44,968 nt of DNA from Parasitella parasitica. Lineage: Eukaryota > Mucoromycota > Mucoromycetes > Mucorales > Mucoraceae. The notes beneath the pieces were generated by a model. That model did not search any database, had not been told where the DNA came from, and saw only the letters and a list, made by a program, of their open reading frames with translations. Within the stretch, counting starts at the first letter, position 1. Every line of letters starts with the position of its first letter. The stretch is taken from positions 165,166 through 210,133 of the forward strand of contig MU619241.1 of NCBI GenBank assembly GCA_025201805.1. Direction: 5' to 3'. Positions 19,605 through 29,718 of the stretch are shown here, in pieces. Made by a program: the position numbers and the translations under genes.

Positions 19605-21157
19605 CTAATAGAGTAAATTTTTTGCATATTTTCGAACATCAGGGTCCTCAATAAATCTTCCTATTGAATCAGCATCCATTTGAAGCTGCACATCATACAC
19701 TGGTCCTTTTGTGCCATCTCCTCGTCCAAAGACAATCATACAGCCATTCCCTCCAAACGTAATATAGCCCCGTGTTCGGTCAGGACGTCCAAAACCAAAA
19801 TCCAGCCTCCAAAATGGCAGCATAGAGACATCACTTGCTGTTGACTGTACATTTGAGTTTGGCTGATATGACAAGTAGTTGACGGACATGTCTTCGTGGA
19901 GTGTATATAGCATGCTTATGCCGTGGAATAGAGATGGCTTGATGCCTCCAATGAGCTGACGAAATGAAATTGCAGTATCTACGAGACTCGACGCTTCTAC
20001 TTGGAATTTGGTGCTTTTAATACTCTTTGATCTAAATGTATATATATACATATACGTGCAGAGAGGGATATTAGAAAAAAAACACGTCGTACATGCTTAC
20101 AAAAACCTACATCATCCAGTTGCCAAAGTAGTAATCGAGTTCTTTGTTGCTGCCCTTTTTAGATCGGCCGTTGACAGATATGACCATCTTGATTTCGGTG
20201 TCATCTGAAGGAACATTACGACAGCGCACAATCGCTCGCGTCAACATGGCGAATAACGCATCTTTTGTTGACAGCCAGTTCTTGTTGGCAATCATATCTG
20301 GCGTATGCGCATCTTTTTTACACTGATATAAACCGTCAGAATGGAATTCAAGAATAATGCTTTTGAGTGGCATAGGGCCATTAGGAGAAGTGCGGGCATA
20401 TCTTTGCTGGTTAGGATCCATTCGTAGCAGCTGATATGCGTCTTCCTTGACCACTCGATGCTCTTCACGATAATGAGCCATCACCTCATCAGTTATCATC
20501 GCATCATAAGGAGGCGCCACAAGATCTCTTCTAAACAGTGCCCGAGTATACTCACATCCTCGAGCTTTTTTGGCCCATGCATCGAGAAAGAAGCAGGCGG
20601 AATATGTATCAGCAATCTTGTGTAAGACCATGATTCCCAAGGCGACGCCACCATCCATAAAGCGAGTGATCTGTACAGCAAATAACGGGTCTTCTGGTGA
20701 GCAGTAGAAATGAATAGGAAACATGCGATGATAATCCAACTGGCTTGGAAGATAGCCATTCTCTTTAAACTTTCCCAATTCGCCTTGATACTCTGCTTCC
20801 TGTTTTCGAGTTAAAAATGTCCCACTCTATAGACTTTCGGACGGCCTTCTTTACCTGAAACAGTATGCCAGCATCGCAGTTATTGATTTCGTCCCTCCCA
20901 TTTCCTATATCTACTAGTCTGCCTGCTAGTGGATAGAAATCATCCAAAACAGCCGATAATGAAGACTTCAGTGTATCCGTGTTCATAAAATCAGGATCAT
21001 GGTCATCGTTTGTGTAAAATAAGAGGAGTGGTGTGTATGATTTATACATGACGATATCCCAATCTGATAGAGATGTCGTCTTTTTATGAGACGGCGTTGG
21101 AGTAGCAGGTATAACCCACTCGCGATTCTTGACTTGCACACGGGGCTGTGGTGCCAT
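19605..21157 (-). CDS. BAHD-type acyltransferase
   Basis: Acyl-CoA-dependent O/N-acyltransferase of the plant-type transferase family. Exons 20855-21157, 20111-20799 and 19605-20031 give 1419 nt (472 aa) in frame; introns are 55 and 79 nt. The two family hallmarks are present. The catalytic HxxxD is VLHKIADTYS, where the histidine should deprotonate the acceptor. The structural DFGWG-type motif is LDFGFGRPDR near the C-terminus. The N-terminal part also fits (LSDWDIVMYKSYTPLLLFY, LDDFYPLAGRL). Length is typical of BAHD enzymes (430-480). Substrate cannot be read from sequence; hydroxycinnamoyl-, polyamine- or alcohol-acyl transfer are all possible. It lies about 105 bp from the 3' end of the esterase gene on the same strand, an acyl-transfer next to an ester-hydrolysis enzyme. 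Confidence 0.88.
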
Positions 21158-21262
21158 TTGCGTATTGAAGACGATAAAGCAGGAAAAAGATGACAGATAT
21201 TATTCTGAACCAAAGTTAATTTTATTTAGTGAGGCATCTTATTTGTTTAAGTGTATGACCTT

Positions 21263-22221
21263 CTAGTCTGTTGTTGGTCTGTTTTTCAATAAGGGAAATT
21301 GCAGGTTTTTAGGATCCTGCTTCAAGAGATCTCGCCAGTAGGCCAGTTCGTAATCTAAATTGTCAGGATGGATCTCTTTATACTTTTCGCTGATAATCTG
21401 CATCAGCAAATCATACAACTCTCTATAGCCGTTTGCGTTCAAATGCAATCCATCCAGCAAAAAGTCTGATAAATCGCGCTGCTGTTGATGAACTTTGTCC
21501 ATTATACAAGACCAAACATCAGCAACTGGTACGTCGGTTTCTCGGCCAATTTCACTGACACATTCAGCGTAAGAGCGTGCCGATTTATTTGTACGGTTTA
21601 ATACGTTGTTATCACAGTTCTTTTTCCACTGAAGCTCGTTGATTGGAGGTGGAGTAATCAAGATCAATCTTAGCTTGGGGTTGTAGTACCTGGACTGAGG
21701 ATTTCTAACCAGATCAATCATTTCTTTGACGTTCTGTTTGAACCGGTCCAATGGTACATGTTGAGGCGAAAAATCCAATGCCGCATCATTTGCACCAAAG
21801 AAGATGGTCATTAAAGGAATGGAGCACGCTTGATCCTGCTGCTCTTTATGAGTAGGAAGCAATTGGCGCAAGATAGGCAGCGCCCAATCAGTGTTGTAGC
21901 CAGAAAACCCACGATTAATAATATCGAGTTTGCGAACATAGACCTAGGACTTGTATTAGGCCTTGTTGTTGCTTTAACCACAAATGCTCTGCGATATACA
22001 TACATTGGATAAAAGGGCGCCAAAGCCTCTGAGTTCAGGGTCGAAACTAAACTAGTTTTTCTTGTTTAGTATTCCTGCTTTTTAGTTTACATTCACCAAG
22101 TGAGTTGTACCTGAGTAATCGAGTCCTTTGCGTGAAAAATAAGTATCTATTTATCCAAATAACTGTGTATGATCCTTACCCCAAATAAAACAATTTGGTT
22201 ATACGGATGTGTTGATGCCAT
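21263..22221 (-). CDS. IAH1: isoamyl acetate-hydrolysing esterase (SGNH/GDSL)
   Basis: SGNH-fold carboxylesterase. Four exons (22180-22221, 22111-22125, 22004-22051, 21263-21943) give 786 nt (261 aa) in frame. Exon 1 encodes MASTHPYNQIVLFG. Exon 2 is only 15 nt and encodes DSITQ, completing the GDSITQ block with nucleophile Ser16. Exon 3 encodes FSFDPELRGFGALLSN. Exon 4 begins VYVRKLDIINRGFSGYNTDW (block II Gly) and includes MTIFFGANDAALDF (block III Asn) and DFLLDGLHLNANGYRELYD (catalytic Asp/His, block V). Yeast Iah1 hydrolyses acetate esters and balances ester aroma levels. The four-exon model fits family order without a gap, which is strong support. Confidence 0.93.
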
Positions 22222-22610
22222 TCGAACAACTTTTTTTTTTAGAGAAAAAAGAAACGACCAGATGAAACAAGCGGAAGTTGTTTTGTACACACCCAGATTT
22301 TATGCTGTCAGAAGACAGGTTTATTGTTCAAAATAAGGGATATCACTAAAAATTAGAATTTAAACATCATCCAATTTGGGCAAGACAAAGGCCTTGGAAC
22401 TCGAAGCATGGTATATTGAGTACAAGTTTCCGCTTTTATTTAAAGTACATGTGAAAGACGCAAAAAGAAAGAGAGGGAGAGAGAATGCTTGTTTTTGAGT
22501 ATATATATATGAATGTTTGTGTGTAAAAGTAATTTAGAGTTTCTAACGTGTTTTTTCTTTACATTTTGTAATTTCTGAGGCCTGCAAAATGAAATTCTCG
22601 TTTCAAGGAT
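22222..22610. other. intergenic between IAH1 start and SET1 stop
   Basis: IAH1 promoter and SET1 3' region. It contains an alternating TA stretch near 22500 and GA-rich tracts. No gene seen. Confidence 0.6.
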
Positions 22611-25600
22611 TTAATTGAGTCTGCAAGAAAAGGTATTTAGTGAAATCATTCATTGATTAAAAAAAAAATACATCAACTTACGTTCCCTTGCAAAATTTAC
22701 TACCACACAAACAGGGTATCTTGTCAGCTTCGATTGGGAATTTGTAATCATATGTAATTTCTTCTCCAGGCTCAATGTCTCGATTTGCATATATAACAAT
22801 TTTCTTTTGCTTGTCGACTGTAATGATTTTCGCGCTGCAATTTGGCTAAGAGAAAGGCACAAGCATTAGGTCATGTTCTTTAGTTACATTGTAGTTACAC
22901 TTACAGCACAACAATGGTTGATGAATCGAGCAACGTTTCCACATTTCGTGGCATCAATGACGGTATCATCATCCACACGAAACAAGTAACTGCTTCCAAT
23001 GCCGCAACGCTCATACTGCTTTTCTCGTTCTTCAGCTACTTGCTGTCGAATCACTTCGCCCACATACTCAATCACCATATCATTCATATCGATATGTTCT
23101 TCAGCATACAAACCCCAATCGTGAATAGGTGATTTGGCAAACCTTAATTGTTTCTTTCGACTTTGAAGTTGATTAAACTTGAGGATATCAGAATCGATTG
23201 TCTTTTTCTGCATTTCCATGCCCACGACTAAACGGCGATTATTAACACGAGTTGCACGAGATGAAATCCTGCCTGTATCCGCTGGCACATCAATGACGGC
23301 CTTGTTTTTGGGCAAGTAGGTTGCTTTCATTGAATCAGGGATGGTGTATACACCACGCGCACGAGCACAGCCGCCTTTAATATGCTGGGTAATATCGTCT
23401 TTGGGTTCAATACCAGCTCTTTCTAGTAATGCAGCTCTAAGAAAGTAGTAATCTTCTGGCACTTTGATTTGATTGAAGGGATCCCATTCCGGTGGGCTAT
23501 CATCAACCGTATTTGGCTCTCTTAATTCCTCGCTATCAGATTCATCGGGAGCTAGTAAGGTCTTCTCTAATTCTTCTTGATTAATGACAATTTTAGTATC
23601 TTGAATGTCTCCCTCATCATCCTCTTCCTCGTCATGTTCTAACTCCTCCACGTCCTCATCATCGCCATCTTGTCCGGAAGAATTGTCTTTTAATAAGTCT
23701 TCTTCTATAACTTCGTAGATCCTGTCTGGTAGCGGTGGAGCAATCAGATCGCTCTTTTTCTTTTTCTTCCGCACTTGCTTTGTCTTTTGTTTTAGCTTCG
23801 CTTTGGAAAATGAATCATAATCACTAGCGTCATCTTCGCTGTGATGTCTCTTCTTTTTTAGCGCTGATCTCTTTTGTTTTTGCTTGCGTTTTCTAATTTC
23901 TTGGATATAGTCATCCTTTACAAAATCATCCTCATCTGTCTCAGTCTCATTGTACTCTTCTTCTTGTTGGTGGAGTTTCTTCAAAAATGCATCGTGTTCT
24001 ACATCGCTCTCTTCATCGCTAATATAATCCCGTAGACTGCGAGGCCGCTGTTCTTTAAGCAATTTTTTAAGTTTGCGTTCAGTTACAGGGGAAGTGGTAG
24101 GTGATGATTCTGTTGTCGATGCATCGACCTTGACATCGACCATGGCGGCATCACTTGTGGATTCTTCAGGTCCAGAATGGTACTCCCCTTCTTCAGAACT
24201 AGATGATGATGAGAATAAAGGCGCATCTACTGCTGATGACTCTTGCTTGGTATGCGATGTTGTTGTAGTCGCTAAAGTAGATGCTTGATCTCGGTTACTG
24301 ATTGCAGACGAACTTTGCTCAAGTTCGTCATACAAAAATGATTGATAATCACGTTTTGGTAGAAGCTTTTGCTTCTTTTTGAACCTTGGTAGTTTCGCAA
24401 TTTTCATTGAGGGCAAAATGGATTCTATTAGATTTTCTTGAGGTGTTGATACTTTATTGCTGCTATTATTGCCATTCATTTGAGTATCATTGGGTTGTAT
24501 ATTATCACCAAGATGCTGAGGGCTTTTTACCAGATTAGCAGCGGCAGCGGCGGCAGCGGCGGCAGCTTCCTTCTCCAACCTTATTGCTCTTGCTGATTTG
24601 TAGAAATCATGAATCGAAGGCCCTGCAACGCGATTTTTCAAATCCTTCAAAAATACATCTGCTAGTTCATTAAACAAAATCTCTTCACTCGTCAATGGTG
24701 GGGCTAACAGTGCTTTTGTTGTCTCGACTTTGTCTGTTCTGGTTTCAAGTGTGTTTGCTACTGTAACTGATTCATTCACTCCGGTCGTGGGAGCTTCATT
24801 GATAGTGGTAGTTGTGGTCGAGGCAGTAGTTTCTATTTGCTGTACGCTCGTAGTATTAACTGTGTTTTCCATTATTCCATTATTAGCAGAAGCCGATGTT
24901 TCCGAATTGATATCTTTAGCGGCAGAAACTGATAAATCTCGAAGGGCAATTAACAATTTGTGGCCTAAAACTTGCTGCTGTTCATTTGTAGCATCCAAAG
25001 CCTTTTTTGCCATTGTAACCGAATCAAATACGATCAACCAATCCGACTCGTCATGATAGATCTACACAGAACGTTTGCGAGTTCATATATCAGTCCATGC
25101 TTTCTTTCATTTGCTGGTAATACAAAAACTCACATCAATACAATTGTAATAATAGTATATCTTTTTCAGATCCTCTAATGCTCCTCTTATGAATGGTAAG
25201 CAACTTTTTGATATTATCAACATTGGTCGAGGTCGTGAAGAGGGTGGTTTTTTGCTGTGATGCTCATCCCAATATTCAGAACGTCGTCGGCTACTACTTT
25301 CTCTGCCATAATAATCATCATCATAACGATAGTAGTTATCTCGTCTGTCTATACTTCGACTCCTACTCCTACTTCGACTTCTATACCTTGAATCAGGTGA
25401 ATCCATCCCCGCATTATCCCACCGAGATCTATGTCTTGAATGATGTTCTGGGGAATCTAGGCGTCTTGGTGACGAGTAACGAGAATAGCCACTGTTGTAT
25501 CTTGACGATGATCGTTCATCTCTATATCGATAGTCGTCGTAATATCTACCGCCACTGCTACGATGATAATCATCTCTAGATCGAGAATAGCGCCTTGAAT

Positions 25601-26579
25601 CGTATCTATCCCAATTACTGTCACTCTCATCTGGATAGCGACGATCATGGTGACCATGATAACCATTATGTCTACTACTACTGTTTCCGTGTAATGGCGA
25701 GATTGGTGCTGCAGTTGCTATTGTTGAAGAGTGATGTGGTATGGATCGAGCTGGTTCTAGCTTTGGTGAAGGCACAGGTCGATTAAAATCCTCGATAGCT
25801 AATTTCAGTTTCTCACCTATAAAATTTAGATTTTATTAATTAATCATTCAATGTATAATAACTTACCTGTAGGATCAAAACAAACGTTCACAGATTCTGC
25901 AACCCCCATTTTTCGTCCATTGCCTTTTTCCACAGCAAGACACGCTGAAGCATGACCATCTGTAATTCCGTCACTGACAAAGGAAACATGAGCAATGCCA
26001 AATGAACCGCCTGTTGTTGGATCTTTTTCGATATCTACTGAATTTACTTGGCCATACACTGAAAAATAAGTTGTAATTTGCGATTCTGTCATTAGCGGCG
26101 ATAGTCGAGATACTAAAATCTTGGTTGCAGGTTTCGGTCCATACGAATTCTTATCAAACTATCAAGATGTTACCTTACAACGTAATTGACACGCGTATTA
26201 TATTTTAAGATATAGTACCTTGTACTCCACAAGGTGAAACTGCTTCCTATAACGATATCGACCTTTCAAAAAGTTCCTCTCATAAAATAACTTGTCCTGT
26301 CGAGGATCCCGGGGAGAAACACTCGATAATATCTTACGACTCATGTCAAATTGCTTTCATAACCTCAATAACATGATGACTTACTGGATCTGTTGGCTGG
26401 TAATCATATGGGGTTTGAGAGCTAGACTTTAAACCTTGAGTATCCGATTCTGAGTCGTATGGAACTGTATAGTTACGAGGACCTTTTGCAGTCGAATTTG
26501 TAGACCTAATTATTTTCAATTGAACCTTAATAATTAGGATGACTTCAATTTTTGTTAATTTTTACCATTTTGAATCCAT
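22611..26579 (-). CDS. SET1: SET1 histone H3-K4 methyltransferase (COMPASS catalytic subunit)
   Basis: Nuclear catalytic subunit of COMPASS. Proposed exons: 26566-26579, 26385-26505, 26219-26353, 25867-26158, 25134-25816, 22905-25061, 22682-22845 and 22611-22620, totalling 3576 nt (1191 aa) in frame. Order: an N-terminal [14 protein letters not shown] segment and SVSPRDPR; an RRM ([27 protein letters not shown]); an Arg/Ser/Tyr-rich disordered stretch; a second RRM-like Set1 domain ([20 protein letters not shown]); poly-Ala and acidic/Lys-rich linkers; the N-SET region; the SET domain ([35 protein letters not shown]); and post-[16 protein letters not shown]. The final exon has only ten coding bases. 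The junction near 26354-26384 implies a 31-nt intron, or else translation starts at the ATG at 26343 (MSRKILSS). All other junctions are ordinary. Confidence 0.93.
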
Positions 26580-27380
26580 GGAGAGATTCAAATAATAGCT
26601 GAATTGCCAATAACAAAGTGTGTTAAATAAAGAAGCTTTTTCTTCTAGTGAAAAAGGGGCGATGTTTAACACCAACATTTGTGAAATCCAGTTAAAAGAG
26701 TCACATTGGAAATGCCCATTGTTCTTCTGCTAGAACAACTTATCCATCCACACTCGAAAAAATTAGTTTCAAGCTTGCTTCTTCTATATTCAACCTGCCT
26801 TTTTGAATCTTTTCTCCAAGTAACAATGGTTACCATGGCTAGTATGCTTCGGACATTTCTAAAAAAGTATGATGAAGGATGAAGGATGAAGGATAAATGC
26901 ATGATTAAAAGGTCGTCTCTACGATCCAATAAAAATATTTTCTCATTAGAAATCACTGTCCCCTATAGCTAGGATTTTCGCTTAGCTGATCGTTTTGTAT
27001 AAAGCTCAAGTAAACTATTCTATATTCTATGCATCACAAAGCTCGAAATTTGTGGCAATACTGCGCCATATATAAATGAAATTGCAACCAAAATTAACCC
27101 AGACTGATCTACAGGTTTATTAATTGAATAACGCAGATAGAAACACGCAAAATAAGCTTACAATGGGCAAGGTATAGTGTCAAGTAGCACATACTTTGTG
27201 TGTAACCTAAAAAGTAACAAGGGATTTTTATTTTTTTATTTGCATTTATCAAAACCTAACGTAAAATCGACATCTTTGAATACGACCGTAGGGCCAAGAC
27301 AAAAAAAAAAGAGAGGGAGCATTGAATGAAAAAAAAAAAACATTTCAACAATGATTCAATTGAAAAAGTCAAAGAAAAAG
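26580..27380. other. intergenic between SET1 and tRNA-Leu
   Basis: SET1 promoter region. It holds three GATGAAG units (26871-26891) and A-runs near 27301 and 27329. A minus-strand frame at 26666-26956 has no recognisable feature. Confidence 0.6.
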
Positions 27381-27464
27381 TAGTATCAGTGGGGTTCGAA
27401 CCCACGCCCACTTACGTAGACTTGATCTTAAGTCAAGCGCCTTAGACCACTCGGCCATGATACT
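27381..27464 (-). tRNA. tRNA-Leu, anticodon UAA
   Basis: Class II tRNA, 84 nt including discriminator A, no intron. The acceptor AGTATCA pairs fully with TGATACT. The D-stem is GCC/GGC. The anticodon stem CTTGA/TCAAG encloses CTTAAGA with anticodon TAA. A long variable arm forms a small CTAC/GTGG helix. The T-arm is GTGGG-TTCGAAC-CCCAC. The internal B-box GGTTCGAAC is intact. A T5 Pol III terminator follows a few bases downstream on the minus strand. Confidence 0.97.
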
Positions 27465-27716
27465 TTTTACAACTTTGTCAGATGTAAAATTCAATACTGA
27501 GCAATTAAAAATATAATATGGAGAAAAAACACGTGATATACACTATGCAATGTTAGGGCAAATGTTAGATAAAAGAGATTATAGTAAGTTTTGATTAAGA
27601 GAGTAAAGATGATGTTTATTTAATAAATTTCATGTTATATTTATACTAATGGTAAGCTATTTCCAGAGGTTACCATGGTTTTGTATTTGTCTGTCTTGGT
27701 TTCTAGAAATTGCTAT

Positions 27717-27806
27717 CTATTTATAATATAAATAAGACTTATGTTTCTTGAACTTTCTGGAAGGAGGTACTCTTGGCTTGAACTTGCGTTTACCCGGCTT
27801 GGCCAT
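27717..27806 (-). other. 29-codon basic ORF or orphan last exon
   Basis: MAKPGKRKFKPRVPPSRKF begins a very basic peptide ending in a Tyr-rich tail and TAG. The same frame is open upstream (FVSTGSAGIPEVA), with an AG acceptor-like site (TTTGTCAG) just before it. It could be a terminal exon. No partner exons or family were recognised. Confidence 0.25.
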
Positions 27807-28072
27807 TGCTACCTCCGGAATACCTGCCGAACCAGTACTGACAAATTTGACAAATAAAATATGCATATTGACTATTTAAAAATGTAATGTATTTGTTGTA
27901 CCAGGTCTTGAAATTGAGCACAGCGGATGATTGTATATGATATAAAGAACATAAGAAAGTAATAAAGACTAAATTTACCAGATACAAAAACTATTGATTT
28001 ATTGATTGACAAAAAGCTGTCTATTTATATTAGAATAAATCTATCTAAATCAATCTATAAAATACAATCAGG

Positions 28073-28102
28073 TCTTGTTTGACATTTAATTGTCAAACAA
28101 GA
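28073..28102. repeat. 12-bp perfect inverted repeat, 6-nt spacer
   Basis: TCTTGTTTGACA and its exact reverse complement TGTCAAACAAGA, separated by TTTAAT. It forms a strong hairpin in otherwise unremarkable AT-rich DNA, with no T-tract or gene end beside it. Confidence 0.9.
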
Positions 28103-28530
28103 TTATAACACAGTAGTAGTCAGAGTAAGACCTATTTCTATATTTAATCAGCTAATCGTTATGAATGTGAATCATTCATCGATAATTTGAGCTTCGCAAT
28201 TTAGAATAAGTAGAACCCAAATAGATGGTTTCTTATACAAAACATTCTATTGAATACTTCTATTTACTAGATAGAATAATCAATGCCATTTAACCTTAGA
28301 TCCTATCAGGAATGGTTGCCATGACAACTGAGTTGAAATAATGGTAACCATGGTATTCTATATGGATACAACACTGTTGTGGTTAAGGGTACAGCGAAAC
28401 GCAGTAAAAAAATATGAAAAAGCAAGATACGATTAAAATCCTTCTTTATTTAAAAGTGGATTAAGTGTGCAGACAATTGTATTGTTATTTCTTAACGGTT
28501 CCATTATTCTTTATATGTTGTGTTATAAAT

Positions 28531-28589
28531 TCTAATCAACCATCCTGGCTTATTAGTAGTATACTATCATGCTACTTGGGTTGATTAGA
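28531..28589. repeat. 11-bp inverted repeat flanking 37 bp
   Basis: TCTAATCAACC (28531-28541) and GGTTGATTAGA (28579-28589) are perfect reverse complements, 37 bp apart. They look like short terminal inverted repeats of a tiny element or a long-loop hairpin. Confidence 0.85.
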
Positions 28590-29188
28590 GATGGTCATTC
28601 ATCAGGAAAATAGAATAATTCTATCGTAGCTATCCTAACCTTACGTGAATGTGAATATTATTGAGTTGTTTATTGACGCTGTTGATCTAACGATAGATCA
28701 AGGGCGGCATTTTAAACATGTTTTTATTCATGCGATTATGAGGCTATCTTTGTTTGATGAATTGTTCCTTTTCAGGCTTTAGTTTGTGGCACATCATGCT
28801 ATTTTGACATATGTCAATTTCTATCCTGCTATTTGTTTATCTTTGTAGTTATAGCTACTATTATTGGAAAGATGGCAATATTTTATGATGGGAATCCAGT
28901 CTAGTTGACTTCAAAGGGTACTTCTGCAAACATCATGTAGCTTTTTACTTTAGTATTGATTGAATTGGGTTTGAGTATTTAATCATCAATTTTGTGATGA
29001 CAAGGGAAGATAACGGATCTGGCAGTGGATTAATTGAGGGAATAAAGATGTCATGCTTCAATACATGTAAAAAAGGGTAGCCTTTTCTTTTCCGTTGTAC
29101 GATGTATACGTTACCAATCCTTTTCCTCTTCTTGCTTTTGCATATTCCCAGAAATCCTAGTCGTCATCTTTGACCAAGAGCATTATGG

Positions 29189-29314
29189 CTAGTCTCTTAG
29201 TGCACTGTAACACAGGCGTCGTTTAATGTCAATTTCTTGATTTTTCATCCAATTTTCTACAAACACCATAAATTGGGCGGGCTGTAAACCTGGTAAAATC
29301 TCTACTTTCTGGCG
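29189..29314 (-). other. coding-like remnant ending in stop
   Basis: A 41-codon tract containing LPGLQPAQFMVFVENWMKN and DIKRRLCYSALRD before a TAG at 29189-29191. Another frame just upstream reads DPFSTSDPSRPLAPESRDF. Two adjacent protein-like frames suggest one frameshifted or spliced relic. I do not recognise the family. Confidence 0.3.
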
Positions 29315-29718
29315 CTAGTGGACGAGAAGGATCTGAAGTTGAAAATGGATCGTTTAAAAAGTGTGTGGTCTTAGACATGACATATAGTAATGTGGAAAGT
29401 TGGCTGCTTTTTACTGGTCTTTTTTTGGGTGTAGTAGTAGTAATAGGAGTAGTAGTAGTAGAAGAAGAAATTAGGCCCTACACGAAACGGTATGGCTTAT
29501 CAGACGATTACTATAGCCAAATGTATATATGGAAACAAAGCTTTCAGAGGTTTGAGTAATTCATTTTGCTTTACAAGTTTGCTTGCTTCTCAGGAAAATC
29601 AACTTTGAGGCTGCTTTTTAAGTGTTTTTAATGCAACAGAGAATATATTACTTGAAGGCTAAATAATTAATTATGTGAACTGGTGCAATTCCAACAAAAT
29701 TTTTAGAAAGAAAAATAA

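Larger units (their letters stand above)
27465..29718. other. 2.2-kb AT-rich gene desert
   Basis: No complete gene is supportable. It includes two inverted repeats (28073-28102; 28531-28589), a 29-codon basic frame (27717-27806), a coding-like tract (29189-29314), a GTAGTAG-type microsatellite (about 29432-29470), and several copies of a GGTTACCATGG-like word (near 26828, 27669 and, in variant form, 28352). Short mobile-element debris would fit. Confidence 0.5.

Noticed and set aside
26666-26956. Minus-strand 96-codon frame upstream of SET1
   Set aside because: Composition is not protein-like, it includes a translated minisatellite, and there are no splice sites or family.
29365-29559. Plus-strand 64-codon frame
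   Set aside because: The hydrophobic Val run is produced by a GTA/GTAG microsatellite. No other support.
27465-29718. CRISPR array, rRNA or snRNA in the gene desert
   Set aside because: No regularly spaced repeats and no recognisable structured RNA signatures. Only isolated inverted repeats were seen.
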